Origin: Bradyrhizobium monzae
Lineage (GTDB): Bacteria; Pseudomonadota; Alphaproteobacteria; Rhizobiales; Xanthobacteraceae
DNA: 64,000 bases
Assembly: GCF_021458635.1 (NCBI RefSeq)
Contig: NZ_JAIRDQ010000015.1
Coordinates: 1 to 64,000, forward strand
Direction of reading: 5' to 3'
Below are positions 39,179-48,589 of this stretch, piece by piece. The first letter of the stretch is position 1. Every line of letters starts with the position of its first letter. The notes below the pieces were generated by a model. It was not told the origin of the DNA and did not search any database. It saw only the letters and a list, made by a program, of their open reading frames with translations. The position numbers and the translations under genes were made by a program.

Positions 39179-39473
39179 TCCACTTCCCCGATCCGGCGTT
39201 GCCGCTGAGTTGACCGTTGGCATATGCACCATTGATCGAAACTTTCACAAGTCCCCCACTGCCGATGGTGCCGGAAACGTTAGCGCCGGGAGCAGTGATT
39301 CTGCCGTCGGCAACCGTCAGCATGGAGCTTGCGGTCGGTTCGCAGGTGCCGGTCTTGGTCACGATCGTAACCTGCCAGTTGCCGTCATAGGGGGTCTGGG
39401 CGATGGCGGGGGCGGCGAGGGTGGCAGCAATAATTGAAGCGGCACAGAACGCCGCGATGCGGTCAAAACGCAT
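39123..39473 (-). CDS. Small secreted protein of unknown function
   Basis: A 116-residue protein with a clear signal peptide (1-25, ending PAIAQ). It has a beta-rich mature region beginning YDGNWQVTIVTKTGTCEP and containing ISGTIGSGG-like turns, with one cysteine pair. It resembles the next gene's protein in general pattern (GNW/GSW opening), so the two may be distant paralogues. No function can be given. Confidence 0.8.
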   Translation of the reverse strand: MRFDRIAAFCAASIIAATLAAPAIAQTPYDGNWQVTIVTKTGTCEPTASSMLTVADGRITAPGANVSGTIGSGGLVKVSINGAYANGQLSGNAGSGKWNGASAGIPCSGRWEASRQ

Positions 39474-39654
39474 GAATTCCGTCCTTGAATCTGTCTGATA
39501 TGCTGTCGTTATTCAGACCAAATGTGACGGAAATTTGATGCGATGCAAGGTCGAAAATTGTTCCTATGGAAACAATGGTTTATTTGCGTTTCCGGTTCCA
39601 ATTTTCGAAGCAGAATCAATGCGGCTTCGCGTTAATTGTTAACGCGAGGGGGAC

Positions 39655-40242
39655 TCACGAAAGACTCGGTGCCGACGTCGCGAACTGTTCGTCCTGAACT
39701 TTCGACGGCAGGGCCTTGTGGACCTTGGCGTAATCGATCACGTCGGCCAGCAGCTTGAGGCCGAGCGGAGCCAGCGCACGCTCCCAGAGCTCGCGTGCGG
39801 TCTCGCCCTTCTTGACGAAGCACCAGTCCTGGGCGGCGATGGCGCCGGCGTCCATACGGTCGGCGAGGTGATAGATGGTGCCGCCTGCGATCGGATCGCC
39901 TTCCTTGATGGTCCATTCCACTGCGGCCTTGCCGCGATGGCGCGGCAGCAGTGATGGGTGATAGCCGATCCCGCCGAGCTTCGCTGCGGCCAGCGCGTCC
40001 TTGCCAATCCGGGCGTGGCTGTGGGCGGTGATGATCAGATCGGTGTCGGGGGCGATCTCGGAGGCCACCACCAGCTTCGGATTGGCCTGCACCGCCACCT
40101 CGATGCCGGCGGCCTTGGCGGTCGCGGCCAGACGGTCATCGGCGTCGGCCACCACGACCCGCACGATCCCGACGCCGTGCTCGCGGAGCATGTTCAGGGT
40201 GGTCACGCCGAAATGGCGGGAGCCAACGAGGGTAATGCGCAT
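39655..40242 (-). CDS. Formyltransferase-fold protein (Fmt-like)
   Basis: A 195-residue protein matching the N-terminal domain of methionyl-tRNA formyltransferase and related 10-formyl-THF enzymes. The catalytic His is in YHPSLLPRHRG near 94 and the Asp in LADRMDAGAI near 129. The Asn that normally precedes the His (NxH) is replaced (IGYH), and the C-terminal tRNA-binding domain is missing. It therefore probably formylates or deformylates another substrate, or is inactive. It stands between a secreted-protein gene and the divergent small gene at 40434. Confidence 0.8.
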   Translation of the reverse strand: MRITLVGSRHFGVTTLNMLREHGVGIVRVVVADADDRLAATAKAAGIEVAVQANPKLVVASEIAPDTDLIITAHSHARIGKDALAAAKLGGIGYHPSLLPRHRGKAAVEWTIKEGDPIAGGTIYHLADRMDAGAIAAQDWCFVKKGETARELWERALAPLGLKLLADVIDYAKVHKALPSKVQDEQFATSAPSLS

Positions 40243-40433
40243 GGGTGTCCGATCCGTCTCGCAGCTGCGTCATCCCCCGATAACACGTCAGGCCGTCCTG
40301 TCACCACCCGCGCGGCGTTTGCGCCGGTTATCAACAACGCGCAGGGCACGTGGGGAGGATGAACTCGGCGATTGCGCCGTCGGTCGTTCCGGTGCTTCCA
40401 TGGGGGATATTGCGACCTGCCCGGAGCGAGCAC

Positions 40434-40718
40434 ATGCGGTGCGCTTGGTTTGTCCTTCTCGCTGTCCTGATTGCGGCCGCTCCGGCTCGTGCGGGTGGGC
40501 CGTACCCGGCCGTTCCGCCCGAGAACGGGGTGGCGCCCTTCATCGGACCGACCTGGGATGCCTATCGGTGCGCTGAAGGCACGATCTACAATTTCTACCA
40601 CGACGCCTATTACGGCGAGGAGCCGCCGGCGCTCTACCGCGGCTATGCCTACAGGCCGTATTACCGCTACAGCGCCTATCGCAAATGGCCGCGCAAATAT
40701 TTCTGCGTCACGGACTAA
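40434..40718 (+). CDS. Small Tyr-rich secreted protein
   Basis: A 94-residue protein with a signal peptide (1-20, ending APARA). The mature region is rich in Tyr, Pro and Arg (YNFYHDAYYGEEPP, YRGYAYRPYYRYSAYRKW) with a Cys near each end (YRCAEG, YFCVTD). This composition is seen in small envelope proteins of the order, but no function is known. The ATG is chosen as the first Met before the signal peptide, with GGAG at a loose distance. Confidence 0.7.
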   Translation: MRCAWFVLLAVLIAAAPARAGGPYPAVPPENGVAPFIGPTWDAYRCAEGTIYNFYHDAYYGEEPPALYRGYAYRPYYRYSAYRKWPRKYFCVTD

Positions 40719-40839
40719 GCGTTGCCGCTGGGCACCAGCGCGCTGCCATCATCACGAAATCATCAAACGGTAACGTGTTCTCAACCTCGCCGTCGTATCG
40801 ACGAATCCGTCGCGGATTTGTATTGCGTACCGCGACACC

Positions 40840-40881
40840 AAAAATGTCCCTCCGGCGTGGGTGCGCCGCGCGGGCATTTTT
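40840..40881 (+). terminator. Hairpin with T run before the gene at 40898
   Basis: AAAAATGTCCC at 40840-40850 pairs with GGGCATTTTT at 40872-40881 (one bulge), enclosing a GC-rich loop. It can end the transcript of the gene at 40434. It lies only 16 nt before the next ATG, so it could also act as an attenuator for that gene. Confidence 0.6.
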
Positions 40882-40897
40882 GCCGGGACCGATTTTC

Positions 40898-41134
40898 ATG
40901 CCGAACGCCATTGAGCAGATCGTGGACGCCTATGTGCGGCTGAAGAACCGCCGTGGCCTCGACGAGCTGATGATGCACAGGCAACGGCTCGCGGTCGATC
41001 TGAAGAGCAGGTCAGGCCGCTACGATTTCAGCGTGCCGATCAGCAAGATCGACGAAGAGATCGCGGTCATCGAAGCCGGACTGGCGAGGCTCGCGGCGGA
41101 TGCGCCCGAGCCTGGTTCGACGCGGTTCCGCTAA
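40898..41134 (+). CDS. Small helical protein of unknown function
   Basis: A 78-residue, mostly helical, charged protein (MPNAIEQIVDAYVRLKNRRGLDELMMHRQRL ... ISKIDEEIAVIEAGLARL). It has no signal or membrane segment. Amphipathic repeats suggest coiled-coil or helical-bundle packing. It ends 6 nt from the convergent gene at 41141. The ribosome site is weak, and a terminator-like hairpin stands just upstream. Confidence 0.65.
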   Translation: MPNAIEQIVDAYVRLKNRRGLDELMMHRQRLAVDLKSRSGRYDFSVPISKIDEEIAVIEAGLARLAADAPEPGSTRFR

Positions 41135-41140
41135 CAGTGC

Positions 41141-41443
41141 TCAGTCGCGCCGGCCGCCGTCGATGACGGTGAACAGCGGCCGCGCCGGGGTTGGCTCCTC
41201 CAACAATTCCTCGACCAGCGCCGTTGCCGCATCGACATATTTGCGCGTCGGCTTGTCGAGCTCGCGCTTCGCCTCGTCGTCGAGTGCGACTTTGGCGGCT
41301 TCGACCAGCTTGCGCATGCGCCCCGCGTGGTCGTCGCCGGCCGTCAGCGTCGCGCGCGCCAGCGAGCGCAGCACGAACAGCTCGCCTTCGAGGCGAAGCA
41401 GACGGTCGTTGAGCCTGGTGATGACTGCGTTGAGGTCGGCCAT
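41141..41443 (-). CDS. Small helical protein of unknown function
   Basis: A 100-residue protein with heptad-like N-terminal helices (LNAVITRLNDRLLRLEGELFVLRSLARATL), which suggests a coiled coil. A second charged helix and a short beta end (PLFTVIDGGRRD) follow. It has no signal peptide. The gene stands between a convergent small gene and acetoacetyl-CoA synthetase on its own strand, with 130 nt of gap in which nothing else is seen. Confidence 0.7.
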   Translation of the reverse strand: MADLNAVITRLNDRLLRLEGELFVLRSLARATLTAGDDHAGRMRKLVEAAKVALDDEAKRELDKPTRKYVDAATALVEELLEEPTPARPLFTVIDGGRRD

Positions 41444-41573
41444 AGCTTGCTGTTCGTTGCAGGGGATCCCGACCCGTCTAGCGGTGATCGGTGAACGGAG
41501 TGCAAACGCCGAAGGTGCAATTGGGCCGATCTGTCGCGTCCCTGATCACGCCAGTTTCGGCGGCGGCTGCGCT

Positions 41574-43622
41574 TTACGCCGACGTCCGCGCCAGATAGTC
41601 GCGGGCGAAGGCGAGATACCAGTCGAGGCAGGCGGGATTGGCCATCGCCTCCTTGTTGATGACCTTCTCCACGGGCTGGCCGAGCAACAGCTTCTTGATC
41701 GGCAGCTCCTGCTTCTTGCCCGACAGCGTGCGCGGAATCTCGGCGACGGCAAAAATCTCATTCGGCAGGAAGCGGCGTGACAGGCCGGCCTCGATCGCCT
41801 TGTTGATCCTGGTCTGCATCGCGCCGTCGAAGGCCACGCCCTCGCGCAGCACCACGAACAGCGGCATGTAGCTGTCGCGGCCGAGATATTCGAGGTCGAC
41901 GACGAGGCTATCGAGCACTTCCGGCAACGCCTCGATCGCGGAATAAAGCTCGCTCGTGCCCATCCGCAGCCCGTGCCGGTTGATGGTGGCATCGCTGCGG
42001 CCGTAGATCACGCATGAGCCGTCCGGATTGACCTTGAGCCAGTCGCCGTGCCGCCACACCGGCCCGCGGCCGCTGCCGTCGAAATTGTCCGGATAGGTCT
42101 CGAAATAGCTCGCCAGATAGCGCGCGTTGGCCTTGTCGTTCCAGAAATACAGCGGCATCGACGGCATCGGCTCGGTGCAGACGAGCTCGCCGACCTCGTC
42201 GATCACGGCGCGGCCTTGTTCGCTGAAGGCTTCGACGGCGGCTCCCAGCAGGCGGCACTGCATCGCGCCCGGCGTCTGCGGCAATTCGCGGTTTCCCCCG
42301 ATGAAGGCGCCGGCGAAATCGGTGCCGCCGGAGATGTTCGCCCACCAGATGTCGGCCTGCGCTTTGCTGCCGTTGATCTTCGACAAGCCAGCGAAGCGGT
42401 CGTTGAACCAGGCTTGCGTGTCGGCGCTGAGCGGCGAGCCGGTCGAGCCGAGGCAGCGCAGTCGTGACAGATCGCCGGCGCCGGTGAGATCGACCTCGGC
42501 CTTGGCGCAGTTGGCGAAGAACGCAGCACCGGCGCCGAAGAAGGTCGCTTTCGATTGCGCGACGAAGCGCCACGACGTGGTCCAGTCCGGCTTGTCCTTG
42601 GTGCCGCCGGGGCTGCCGTCGAAAATGCAGCAGGTGGTGCCGCTAAGCAGGCCGCCGACCTGCGAATTCCACATGATCCAGCCGGTCGAAGAGTACCAGT
42701 GATAGCGTTCGCCGAACGAGTTCTGGTGATACGAGCAGCCGATGTCATTGTGCAGGCCGAGCAGCGCCAGCACCACGATGACGATGCCACCATGGCCGTG
42801 CACGATCGGCTTCGGCAGGCCGGTGGTGCCGCTGGAATAGACGATCCAGAGCGGATGATCGAACGGCAGCCACATCGGTTCGAACGCGTCGATCGCAGCG
42901 CCCGTCTTCGCGGTGATGTCGGAGAGCAGGCCGTCCGGCGCCGCGGGCGCTGCGGCGTCGCTGTGCAGAATGACATGCTCGACGCTCGGCAGCGATCGCC
43001 GCAGCTCGGCAACGACGTCCTTGCGATCATGCCTGCGCCCGGCATAGGTGACGGCATCGCAGGCGATCAGCACCTTTGGCTCGATCTGCTTGAAGCGGTC
43101 GATCACGGCGGGCGCGGCCATGTCGGGCGCGCAGACGCTCCAGACCGCGCCGAGGCTGGCGCTGGCGAGAAACGCGATGATGGTCTCGGCGATGTTGGGC
43201 AGATAGGCCGCGATGCGGTCGCCGGGCTTGATCCCCTTGTCCTTCAGATGCAGCGCGAGCGCGGCCGCCTTGCGTTTGAGCTCCGGCCAGCTGGTCTCAC
43301 GAACCTTGCCGTCCTCGCCGCCGCTGACGATCGCGGGCAGGCCGGCGGCATGCGCAGCGTCGACATGCCGGAACACCTGCCGCGCATAGTTCACCTGCGC
43401 GCCGGGAAACCAGACCGCGCCAGGCATCTTGCGCTCGGTGATGACGGCCGCAAACGGCGTCGGCGATTGCAGATCGTAATAATCCCAGATGCTGCGCCAG
43501 AACCCGTCGAGATCGCGCACTGACCATTGCCGCAGCTCCTCGTAATTCGCGAAGGTGAGGCCGCGCTGCGCGGCGAGCCAGTTGCGATAGAGGGCGATCT
43601 GGGGAACGAAGGGAGCGGTCAT
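41574..43622 (-). CDS. Acetoacetyl-CoA synthetase
   Basis: ATP-dependent activation of acetoacetate to acetoacetyl-CoA, used in ketone-body and poly-hydroxybutyrate carbon recycling. The 682 residues carry the ANL adenylation motif YSSGTTGLPKPIVHGHGG near 275, RHGDWLKVNPDGSCVIYGRSDATINRHGLRMG near 540 and the C-terminal catalytic Lys region RTLSGKKQELPIKKLL near 640. The ATG at 43622 is the family-like start; the frame opens further back without similarity. It is single, with a palindromic repeat upstream. Confidence 0.93.
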   Translation of the reverse strand: MTAPFVPQIALYRNWLAAQRGLTFANYEELRQWSVRDLDGFWRSIWDYYDLQSPTPFAAVITERKMPGAVWFPGAQVNYARQVFRHVDAAHAAGLPAIVSGGEDGKVRETSWPELKRKAAALALHLKDKGIKPGDRIAAYLPNIAETIIAFLASASLGAVWSVCAPDMAAPAVIDRFKQIEPKVLIACDAVTYAGRRHDRKDVVAELRRSLPSVEHVILHSDAAAPAAPDGLLSDITAKTGAAIDAFEPMWLPFDHPLWIVYSSGTTGLPKPIVHGHGGIVIVVLALLGLHNDIGCSYHQNSFGERYHWYSSTGWIMWNSQVGGLLSGTTCCIFDGSPGGTKDKPDWTTSWRFVAQSKATFFGAGAAFFANCAKAEVDLTGAGDLSRLRCLGSTGSPLSADTQAWFNDRFAGLSKINGSKAQADIWWANISGGTDFAGAFIGGNRELPQTPGAMQCRLLGAAVEAFSEQGRAVIDEVGELVCTEPMPSMPLYFWNDKANARYLASYFETYPDNFDGSGRGPVWRHGDWLKVNPDGSCVIYGRSDATINRHGLRMGTSELYSAIEALPEVLDSLVVDLEYLGRDSYMPLFVVLREGVAFDGAMQTRINKAIEAGLSRRFLPNEIFAVAEIPRTLSGKKQELPIKKLLLGQPVEKVINKEAMANPACLDWYLAFARDYLARTSA

Positions 43623-43766
43623 TGCGTATCGGATTCGGTTGCGGGGAAGGGGAATGTAGCTGGTGTCGCAGCGTAGCAGAAGACGTAGTTCGCGCAGATT
43701 GCGTTGACCGAGAGTTGGATCTGCCTGCACTGTAAGGCTTTGGGGACGCGACTATTTCCACGAATT

Positions 43767-43846
43767 CGTCATTGCGAGCGCAGCGAAGCAATCCAGAGTC
43801 CCTCCGCGGAACGATTCTGGATTGCTTCGCTGCGCTCGCAATGACG
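43767..43846. repeat. 80-bp palindromic repeat (CGTCATTGCGAGCG ends)
   Basis: A left arm from 43767 to 43797 and a right arm from 43816 to 43846 are exact inverse copies of 31 nt around an 18-nt centre. The ends read CGTCATTGCGAGCG and CGCTCGCAATGACG. This form is typical of dispersed palindromes in Bradyrhizobium-like genomes. It would form a very stable hairpin in RNA. Confidence 0.9.
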
Positions 43847-44884
43847 GTGGATGGAGAGCCGTTGGAGATCATCAACTTACATTTCCGTCGCAAGACACAC
43901 CTTCGCATTCTCGCGGCGCGTTCGCCCGAGTCTTGCGTCGTCCTTTTGCCCCTGTCGAAACAAGGGCGCAGGGAAGGCCGGGCGCCGGCGGCACCCGCGA
44001 TCCGTGCGCCATAAAATGCACACGGGGTGGACCACAGGCTCAGCCGAACGCCCGGCCTTCCCTGCGCGATGGTTTACGGCGTACTTCGTGCTCTCCCCGG
44101 GGAGCGATGCACTATTGCCCCCGTCGCCCTGCGGATGGCTGATGCGGCTACCCGGTTGGGCCGCACACATCACCACAGGACTTGACGCACAGACTCCGGG
44201 CGTCAGGACCACACGACTTGGCCGTCCGCGCACGTCCTCGCTGGGACTTCGAGCGCTGGCGTGTACTCACGCCCGAAGCCATGCGAAGACGCTGTCAGCG
44301 TCGTGTCGTGCGCGTGATGGTGGTCGCTCACGGCGAAAGCCGCCCTGCAATTCCGATCAAGCCCGACGCCGTCGCGTCCATCGCTGCCAGTCCCGCGGTT
44401 CGTGACGATCGCGATCCGCCCCTTGTCTCGGGTCTGGGTGTTTCGCTTGTACGACAAATCCGAATTTCGGTAAAGTGGAATATATTTGTGCGGGAGGATT
44501 GACAAGCAAGGCCGAGAATTTGCGCGAGGTGTTTTGCCTCGACGGGAGGACGGTTCTCTGGACGCAGGTCTTTGCTCCAATCGGTGTCTTAGGCACGATC
44601 AGCAAGCAGCATTGCCCCGGCTTTGATGACACGGGATCGTTTGCCCGAGGAACGCCATGCGGCTTGTTCGGCTGTATCGGCTTGATGGCAGTCGGCGAGT
44701 TCGTAGCGCATGATTCAAGCCACGGGTATGCGAGCTTGAATCACGGGAGGGCTGGCCAGACGTAACGCTCCTGGCGCTTTTGGACAGAAGCGGACATCGA
44801 CCAACCGACAAACTAAGCCGAAACGGTCGAGGATGACCCAAAGCGGACATCGTTCGTCCAAGCGTCTTGCGCGACCCGTTAGTG
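43847..44884. other. 1-kb region without a supported gene
   Basis: Frames exist on both strands, but none has family similarity, a ribosome site or gene-like composition. The first half (43870-44350) has the look of a dispersed intergenic repeat (GC-rich, with stretches such as GCCATAAAATGCACACG). The frame at 44475-44765 begins with MEYICAGG and has no recognisable domain. Two copies of AAGCGGACATCG lie at the end. Decayed sequence or mobile debris is the best reading. Confidence 0.5.
44788..44852. repeat. AAGCGGACATCG motif, two copies
   Basis: Copies lie at 44788-44799 and 44841-44852, downstream of the first DUF1254 gene. A third copy occurs at 48590, beyond the second DUF1254 gene. The motif therefore brackets the gene pair. 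Confidence 0.6.
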
Positions 44885-46426
44885 TCACTTCATCGTTTCG
44901 ATGTCGCCAGGCTTCCAGCTCTTGTTCAAGGCGGCTTCGGTTGGGCCGTAGAGCCTGAGGATGGCGAAGTACCCCCTGCCGGGCACCGTGGCGAGCCAGT
45001 TGCCTTGTTTGCCTGCCGGTGCTTGAGGGGAAAGGTAGATATCCGTACTACCGTCAGGATTTTGCGCCGGCTTGTCGCGCGAGCCGAACGAGGGGAAAGG
45101 CTGGCCGTTGGCGAGACCCGAGGAGTTCGCTGCATCGTAGAGCGTCACCGACCAGAAGATGGCAGCCGGGATGTTGGCCGGCAGCCTTAGACGATAGTTG
45201 CTGCCGCCCGACAAGGGTGTGCCCTCGCCATCGGTAAACGCCATCAAGTAGTTGGCGCCCTTGCCGGGCGTGATGGACACCATGCCAGGGCTAACCGAGT
45301 AGTAGTTGGTGAAGAAGTTGATCCGGGCGTCGAGTGCCAGATACTCCCCGGCTGTGTTTATCCAGGACAGGTTCAATGGCCCGAAGGGCTTCGATGGCGT
45401 GCCGTCGGCGAAAGGATTGGTCCAGTGACGGTCCGGATAAATCCGGTAGGAGCGGCCGCCTACGACGTCTTCAAAGCCAAGGACCCGGCTCATCTTGTAC
45501 GCGGTCTTCGCGGCCCGATCGAGAACCTCCCGCGCCTGCGCATCGGGTGTGAACGGCTGGCCCTTGACGATGCCGATCGCCGCCAGCATGCCGAGCCAAT
45601 CGGGGCCGGCAAGACTGTCGCCCTCGCGGTCCACGAGAAGCTTGAGTTGATCGAAGGCGCCGCCGTCGCTGATCGGCAGCATGTTGACCGGGACACCGGA
45701 GGCGTCCGGGAATTTCATCGGCTTGGCGGAAGCCTCCCCATTCAGCGGATATATCTTCGTCAGTTCAAGGTGCGCGACGGCCGGCGTCAGATTTTTCGGG
45801 TCTTCATAGAACCCGCGCAGGAAGATGAAGACGTTGTTTGTCCCGGAGCGGTAGACGAAATGTCCTTCCGGCACCGCTCCCTTGTGGTCGGGTGGCAACA
45901 GCAGAAACTTTCCGCCCTTGCCAGCGTCCGGTCCAGCAAGGCCGACATCACCCGCGAACTTGCCACCATCAACCGGAATTGGGCGCTGCCAGTAGTCGAG
46001 CAGGATGCCTTGCAGCCCAGGCGGCGCTTCCATCACAAGCGGACCATCCTTGCCCAAGTCAACGTAGCTCATGGCATAGAGGACGTCGGAGTTGGGGGTG
46101 GTGACTTGGGTCTTTGCGTCGAGGCGCTTTTTCCAGATCGGCAGGACATTGTAGCCAGCGCCGAACGTCTTTTCGGACCCGACCTGCATGCCTAGCGTGT
46201 TGATCAAGGGCAACGCCCAGAGATAGGTCTGCGTCGCTCGTTGGAACAGCAACTCGTCGCGCAGGGTCTGCGCGGTCTCCTTCGTGGGCCGGCCTTCCGC
46301 GAACGGGAGGTTGGCGAGTTTATCGAAGCCCGTCTCCTGAGCGAGGGCCTGCGTTGCAAGTCCGCCCGTTGCAAGCACGCCAAGGAGTGCAGCGGCCATG
46401 AAGCTCTGGGTGCGTTTGGTGTCCAT
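44885..46426 (-). CDS. DUF1254/DUF1214 exported protein
   Basis: A 513-residue protein with a signal peptide (1-29, ending ALAQE). The DUF1254 domain lies at about residues 60-200 (FQRATQTYLWALPLINTLGMQVGSEKTFG, TTPNSDVLYAMSYVDLGKDGPLVME) and DUF1214 at the C-terminus (IPAAIFWSVTLYDAANSSGL to GYFAILRLYGPTEAALNKSWKPGDIE). The function of these domains is not established. GGAGG precedes the ATG. It follows a paralogous gene by 28 nt on the same strand, so they form an operon. Confidence 0.88.
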   Translation of the reverse strand: MDTKRTQSFMAAALLGVLATGGLATQALAQETGFDKLANLPFAEGRPTKETAQTLRDELLFQRATQTYLWALPLINTLGMQVGSEKTFGAGYNVLPIWKKRLDAKTQVTTPNSDVLYAMSYVDLGKDGPLVMEAPPGLQGILLDYWQRPIPVDGGKFAGDVGLAGPDAGKGGKFLLLPPDHKGAVPEGHFVYRSGTNNVFIFLRGFYEDPKNLTPAVAHLELTKIYPLNGEASAKPMKFPDASGVPVNMLPISDGGAFDQLKLLVDREGDSLAGPDWLGMLAAIGIVKGQPFTPDAQAREVLDRAAKTAYKMSRVLGFEDVVGGRSYRIYPDRHWTNPFADGTPSKPFGPLNLSWINTAGEYLALDARINFFTNYYSVSPGMVSITPGKGANYLMAFTDGEGTPLSGGSNYRLRLPANIPAAIFWSVTLYDAANSSGLANGQPFPSFGSRDKPAQNPDGSTDIYLSPQAPAGKQGNWLATVPGRGYFAILRLYGPTEAALNKSWKPGDIETMK

Positions 46427-46454
46427 CGTTGCCTCCGCTCTTCGATTTGTCGCC

Positions 46455-47921
46455 TCACTTCACCTTCTCGACGTTCGGTGGCATCCAGCTTGCGTCGAGG
46501 ACAGGTTTGTCAGCCCAGTAGGCGCGAAGGTAGAGCGAGAACGTTCCGTTGGGAGCCGGCACCCAGTTGGCTTCCTTGTCTTTGCCGGGAGACGCCGCGC
46601 CGAAGTGCAACGTGAGCGAACCGTCCTGGTTGTATTGCAGCGCTTTGTTCTTCGTGCCGAGCGAGTAGCGGTTGAGCGCGTTCGGATGGAACAAGTGGTA
46701 CTGATCGTATAGCGTCAGCGACCAGAAGCCTTTGACCGGCGGCAGTTGCCCTTTCGGGAAGGTGACTGTGTAGCTGCTCTGACCATCGAGTTGCTGGCCC
46801 TGGCTGTCGAAGTCCCGATAGATGTACTTCGTCTCGTTGGGTCTGTTGTCGTACATGTTGGACTTGGCAGTGCCCGTCCGATTAAGATAGTCGGTGCCCC
46901 ACTGCGCATTGTTCACAGGCGAGTTCCAGCCGTTGCCGGCAGACTTGCCGTTGTAGCGCCAGTGGAAAAACGGAGAAATCAACTCATCCTCCGCAGTGAC
47001 AGCTGTTTCCTTGAGGGTCTGCTTGAATGTCGGATCTTTGTCGGCGGCCTCCAATACGCTGCCGATCCACCTGTAGAGTGCTTCCTCGCCGGGAAGCGGT
47101 GGCACCTCCTTCATCACTTCGGGAAGCTGATCAAAGAAGGCCTCCGGCACGACCCACTTCGTCTCGCCTTTTTCTGACGTGTTCGGCACCGGGAAGTTTG
47201 GAATTTTGCTCCAGTCCTTGGTCTTCATCTTCCCGTCGAACTGGCTGATCGGATAAAACATGATCTGGTTAAGCACCGGCTGGATGGCCTTGGTGTCCTC
47301 GACGGTGTCGTCCTTGAAAATGCGCGGGGCGGCAAAGGCGAGGTCCGTGGAAGACCGCACCACGGCGTTGATGCCCGCCGGTGTCGCGCCTTTCCAGTTC
47401 GGCCCGACGATCAAATAGAAGCCGGGCTTCGTGCCGTAAGCCTTGCCAATTTCGCCGAACTCGTCGGTGCGTCCGTCATAAAGTGCGTACACCCAGAAGC
47501 GGTCACCGAAATCCGGCACCTGAAACACGACCGGCTCGTTGTCGAGCGCAAAGTAGCCACCGCCATACACCACGTCCTGATTGGGACAGGTGATGAACGA
47601 TTGGTCCGGTTTGATGTAATCGGTCAACATCGTGACCTGGCCAATGGGCGCAACGGGCACGACGCCTCCAAGGAGGCCTTGTTCAGGTGCCTTCCCGAAG
47701 GCCACACGACGGTTATGCGAATTGACCAGTGGCCATCCCCAGAGGTAGGCCATCCGGCCGACCATCTGAACATACTCCTTGGTCATAGCGGTGCCGGGCG
47801 GCGGCCCGGGGACTTCGGCGGCAGTTGTGGGAAGCGGCACCTGCTGCGCCTGAGCACACATGGTCCCCAAGCCGAACGCGAGAGCGACAACGGTTTGGAT
47901 GGCAACACCGGTGATTTTCAT
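46455..47921 (-). CDS. DUF1254/DUF1214 exported protein
   Basis: A 488-residue paralogue of the downstream gene, with a signal peptide (1-24, ending CAQAQQ). DUF1254 is at about 55-180 (AYLWGWPLVNSHNRR, TCPNQDVVYGGGYFALDNEPVVFQVPDFGDRFWVYALYDGRTDEFGEIG). DUF1214 is at the C-terminus (LPPVKGFWSLTLYDQYHLFHPN to GTFSLYLRAYWADKPVLDASWMPP). The two proteins differ considerably between domains, so duplication is old. GGAGG sits 6 nt before the ATG at 47921. Confidence 0.88.
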   Translation of the reverse strand: MKITGVAIQTVVALAFGLGTMCAQAQQVPLPTTAAEVPGPPPGTAMTKEYVQMVGRMAYLWGWPLVNSHNRRVAFGKAPEQGLLGGVVPVAPIGQVTMLTDYIKPDQSFITCPNQDVVYGGGYFALDNEPVVFQVPDFGDRFWVYALYDGRTDEFGEIGKAYGTKPGFYLIVGPNWKGATPAGINAVVRSSTDLAFAAPRIFKDDTVEDTKAIQPVLNQIMFYPISQFDGKMKTKDWSKIPNFPVPNTSEKGETKWVVPEAFFDQLPEVMKEVPPLPGEEALYRWIGSVLEAADKDPTFKQTLKETAVTAEDELISPFFHWRYNGKSAGNGWNSPVNNAQWGTDYLNRTGTAKSNMYDNRPNETKYIYRDFDSQGQQLDGQSSYTVTFPKGQLPPVKGFWSLTLYDQYHLFHPNALNRYSLGTKNKALQYNQDGSLTLHFGAASPGKDKEANWVPAPNGTFSLYLRAYWADKPVLDASWMPPNVEKVK

Positions 47922-48367
47922 GACCGACCTCCGCAAGATAGTGGATCGAGAAGGTTCCAAAAGCAGACTTGCGGAGTGCTGCGGCAATTAGAGCAACTGT
48001 GAAGCGGCCTCGTCCGCGTAGCCACGTCTGCAGCAGAAATCATGAAGGGCTTCGAGACGGGCCTCAATTGATCCAGATCAATAGAAATAGATTGGATCAG
48101 CCCGTGGAATAGCGGCTCAAGCCCCCGTTAGTCGGCAAGGGGCCGATTTCCGTTTGTGGCCCCAAGCCGAACAGCATTCAAGCCATTGGGATGTCGGCTG
48201 CGGGAGGTAGAGCATCGAGTAGACGCTGGGGCCGCACCGGCGTTCACCGCAGCTTATGACCCAAAGTGGGTGTCTCGAAGTTTTTTGAGCACTGCCGCCC
48301 AGGTTGCTGCGATCTTATTCTCAAGAATGCTACATCTAAGAAATCAGCCCAATTTGGGAGAGTTGCC

Positions 48368-48472
48368 GTGTTGCGACGCACCTTCCTCGGAATAATTTGC
48401 GCGGGACCGCTCAGTGCGCCGCGAATTGCTGATGCTCAATCCGGAAAGATTTGGCGAATTCGCTTGGCATAA
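48368..48472 (+). pseudogene. N-terminal remnant of an ABC substrate-binding protein
   Basis: A GTG-started frame reads VLRRTFLGIICAGPLSAPRIADAQSGKIWRI. This resembles the Tat-like signal and first residues of the ABC_sub_bind family, whose members start RRxFL...AARAQ...KIWRIG. It stops after 34 codons. The rest of the gene is gone. Because the match is short, this is tentative. Confidence 0.35.
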
Positions 48473-48589
48473 CTTTTACAGATAGCCTGATTGCGCAGGC
48501 TGACACGGTCATCGAGTAGGGAAGAGGTCGGCTATCGGCCCATCGCGACATTCGCTGTGGTCGTGCAAAGGCGGTCGGAATGGGAGCAA

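Noticed and set aside
44475..44765. 96-codon frame in the gene-poor region
   Set aside because: No ribosome site, no recognisable domain, and the surroundings are repeat-like; a real small gene cannot be excluded but is not supported.
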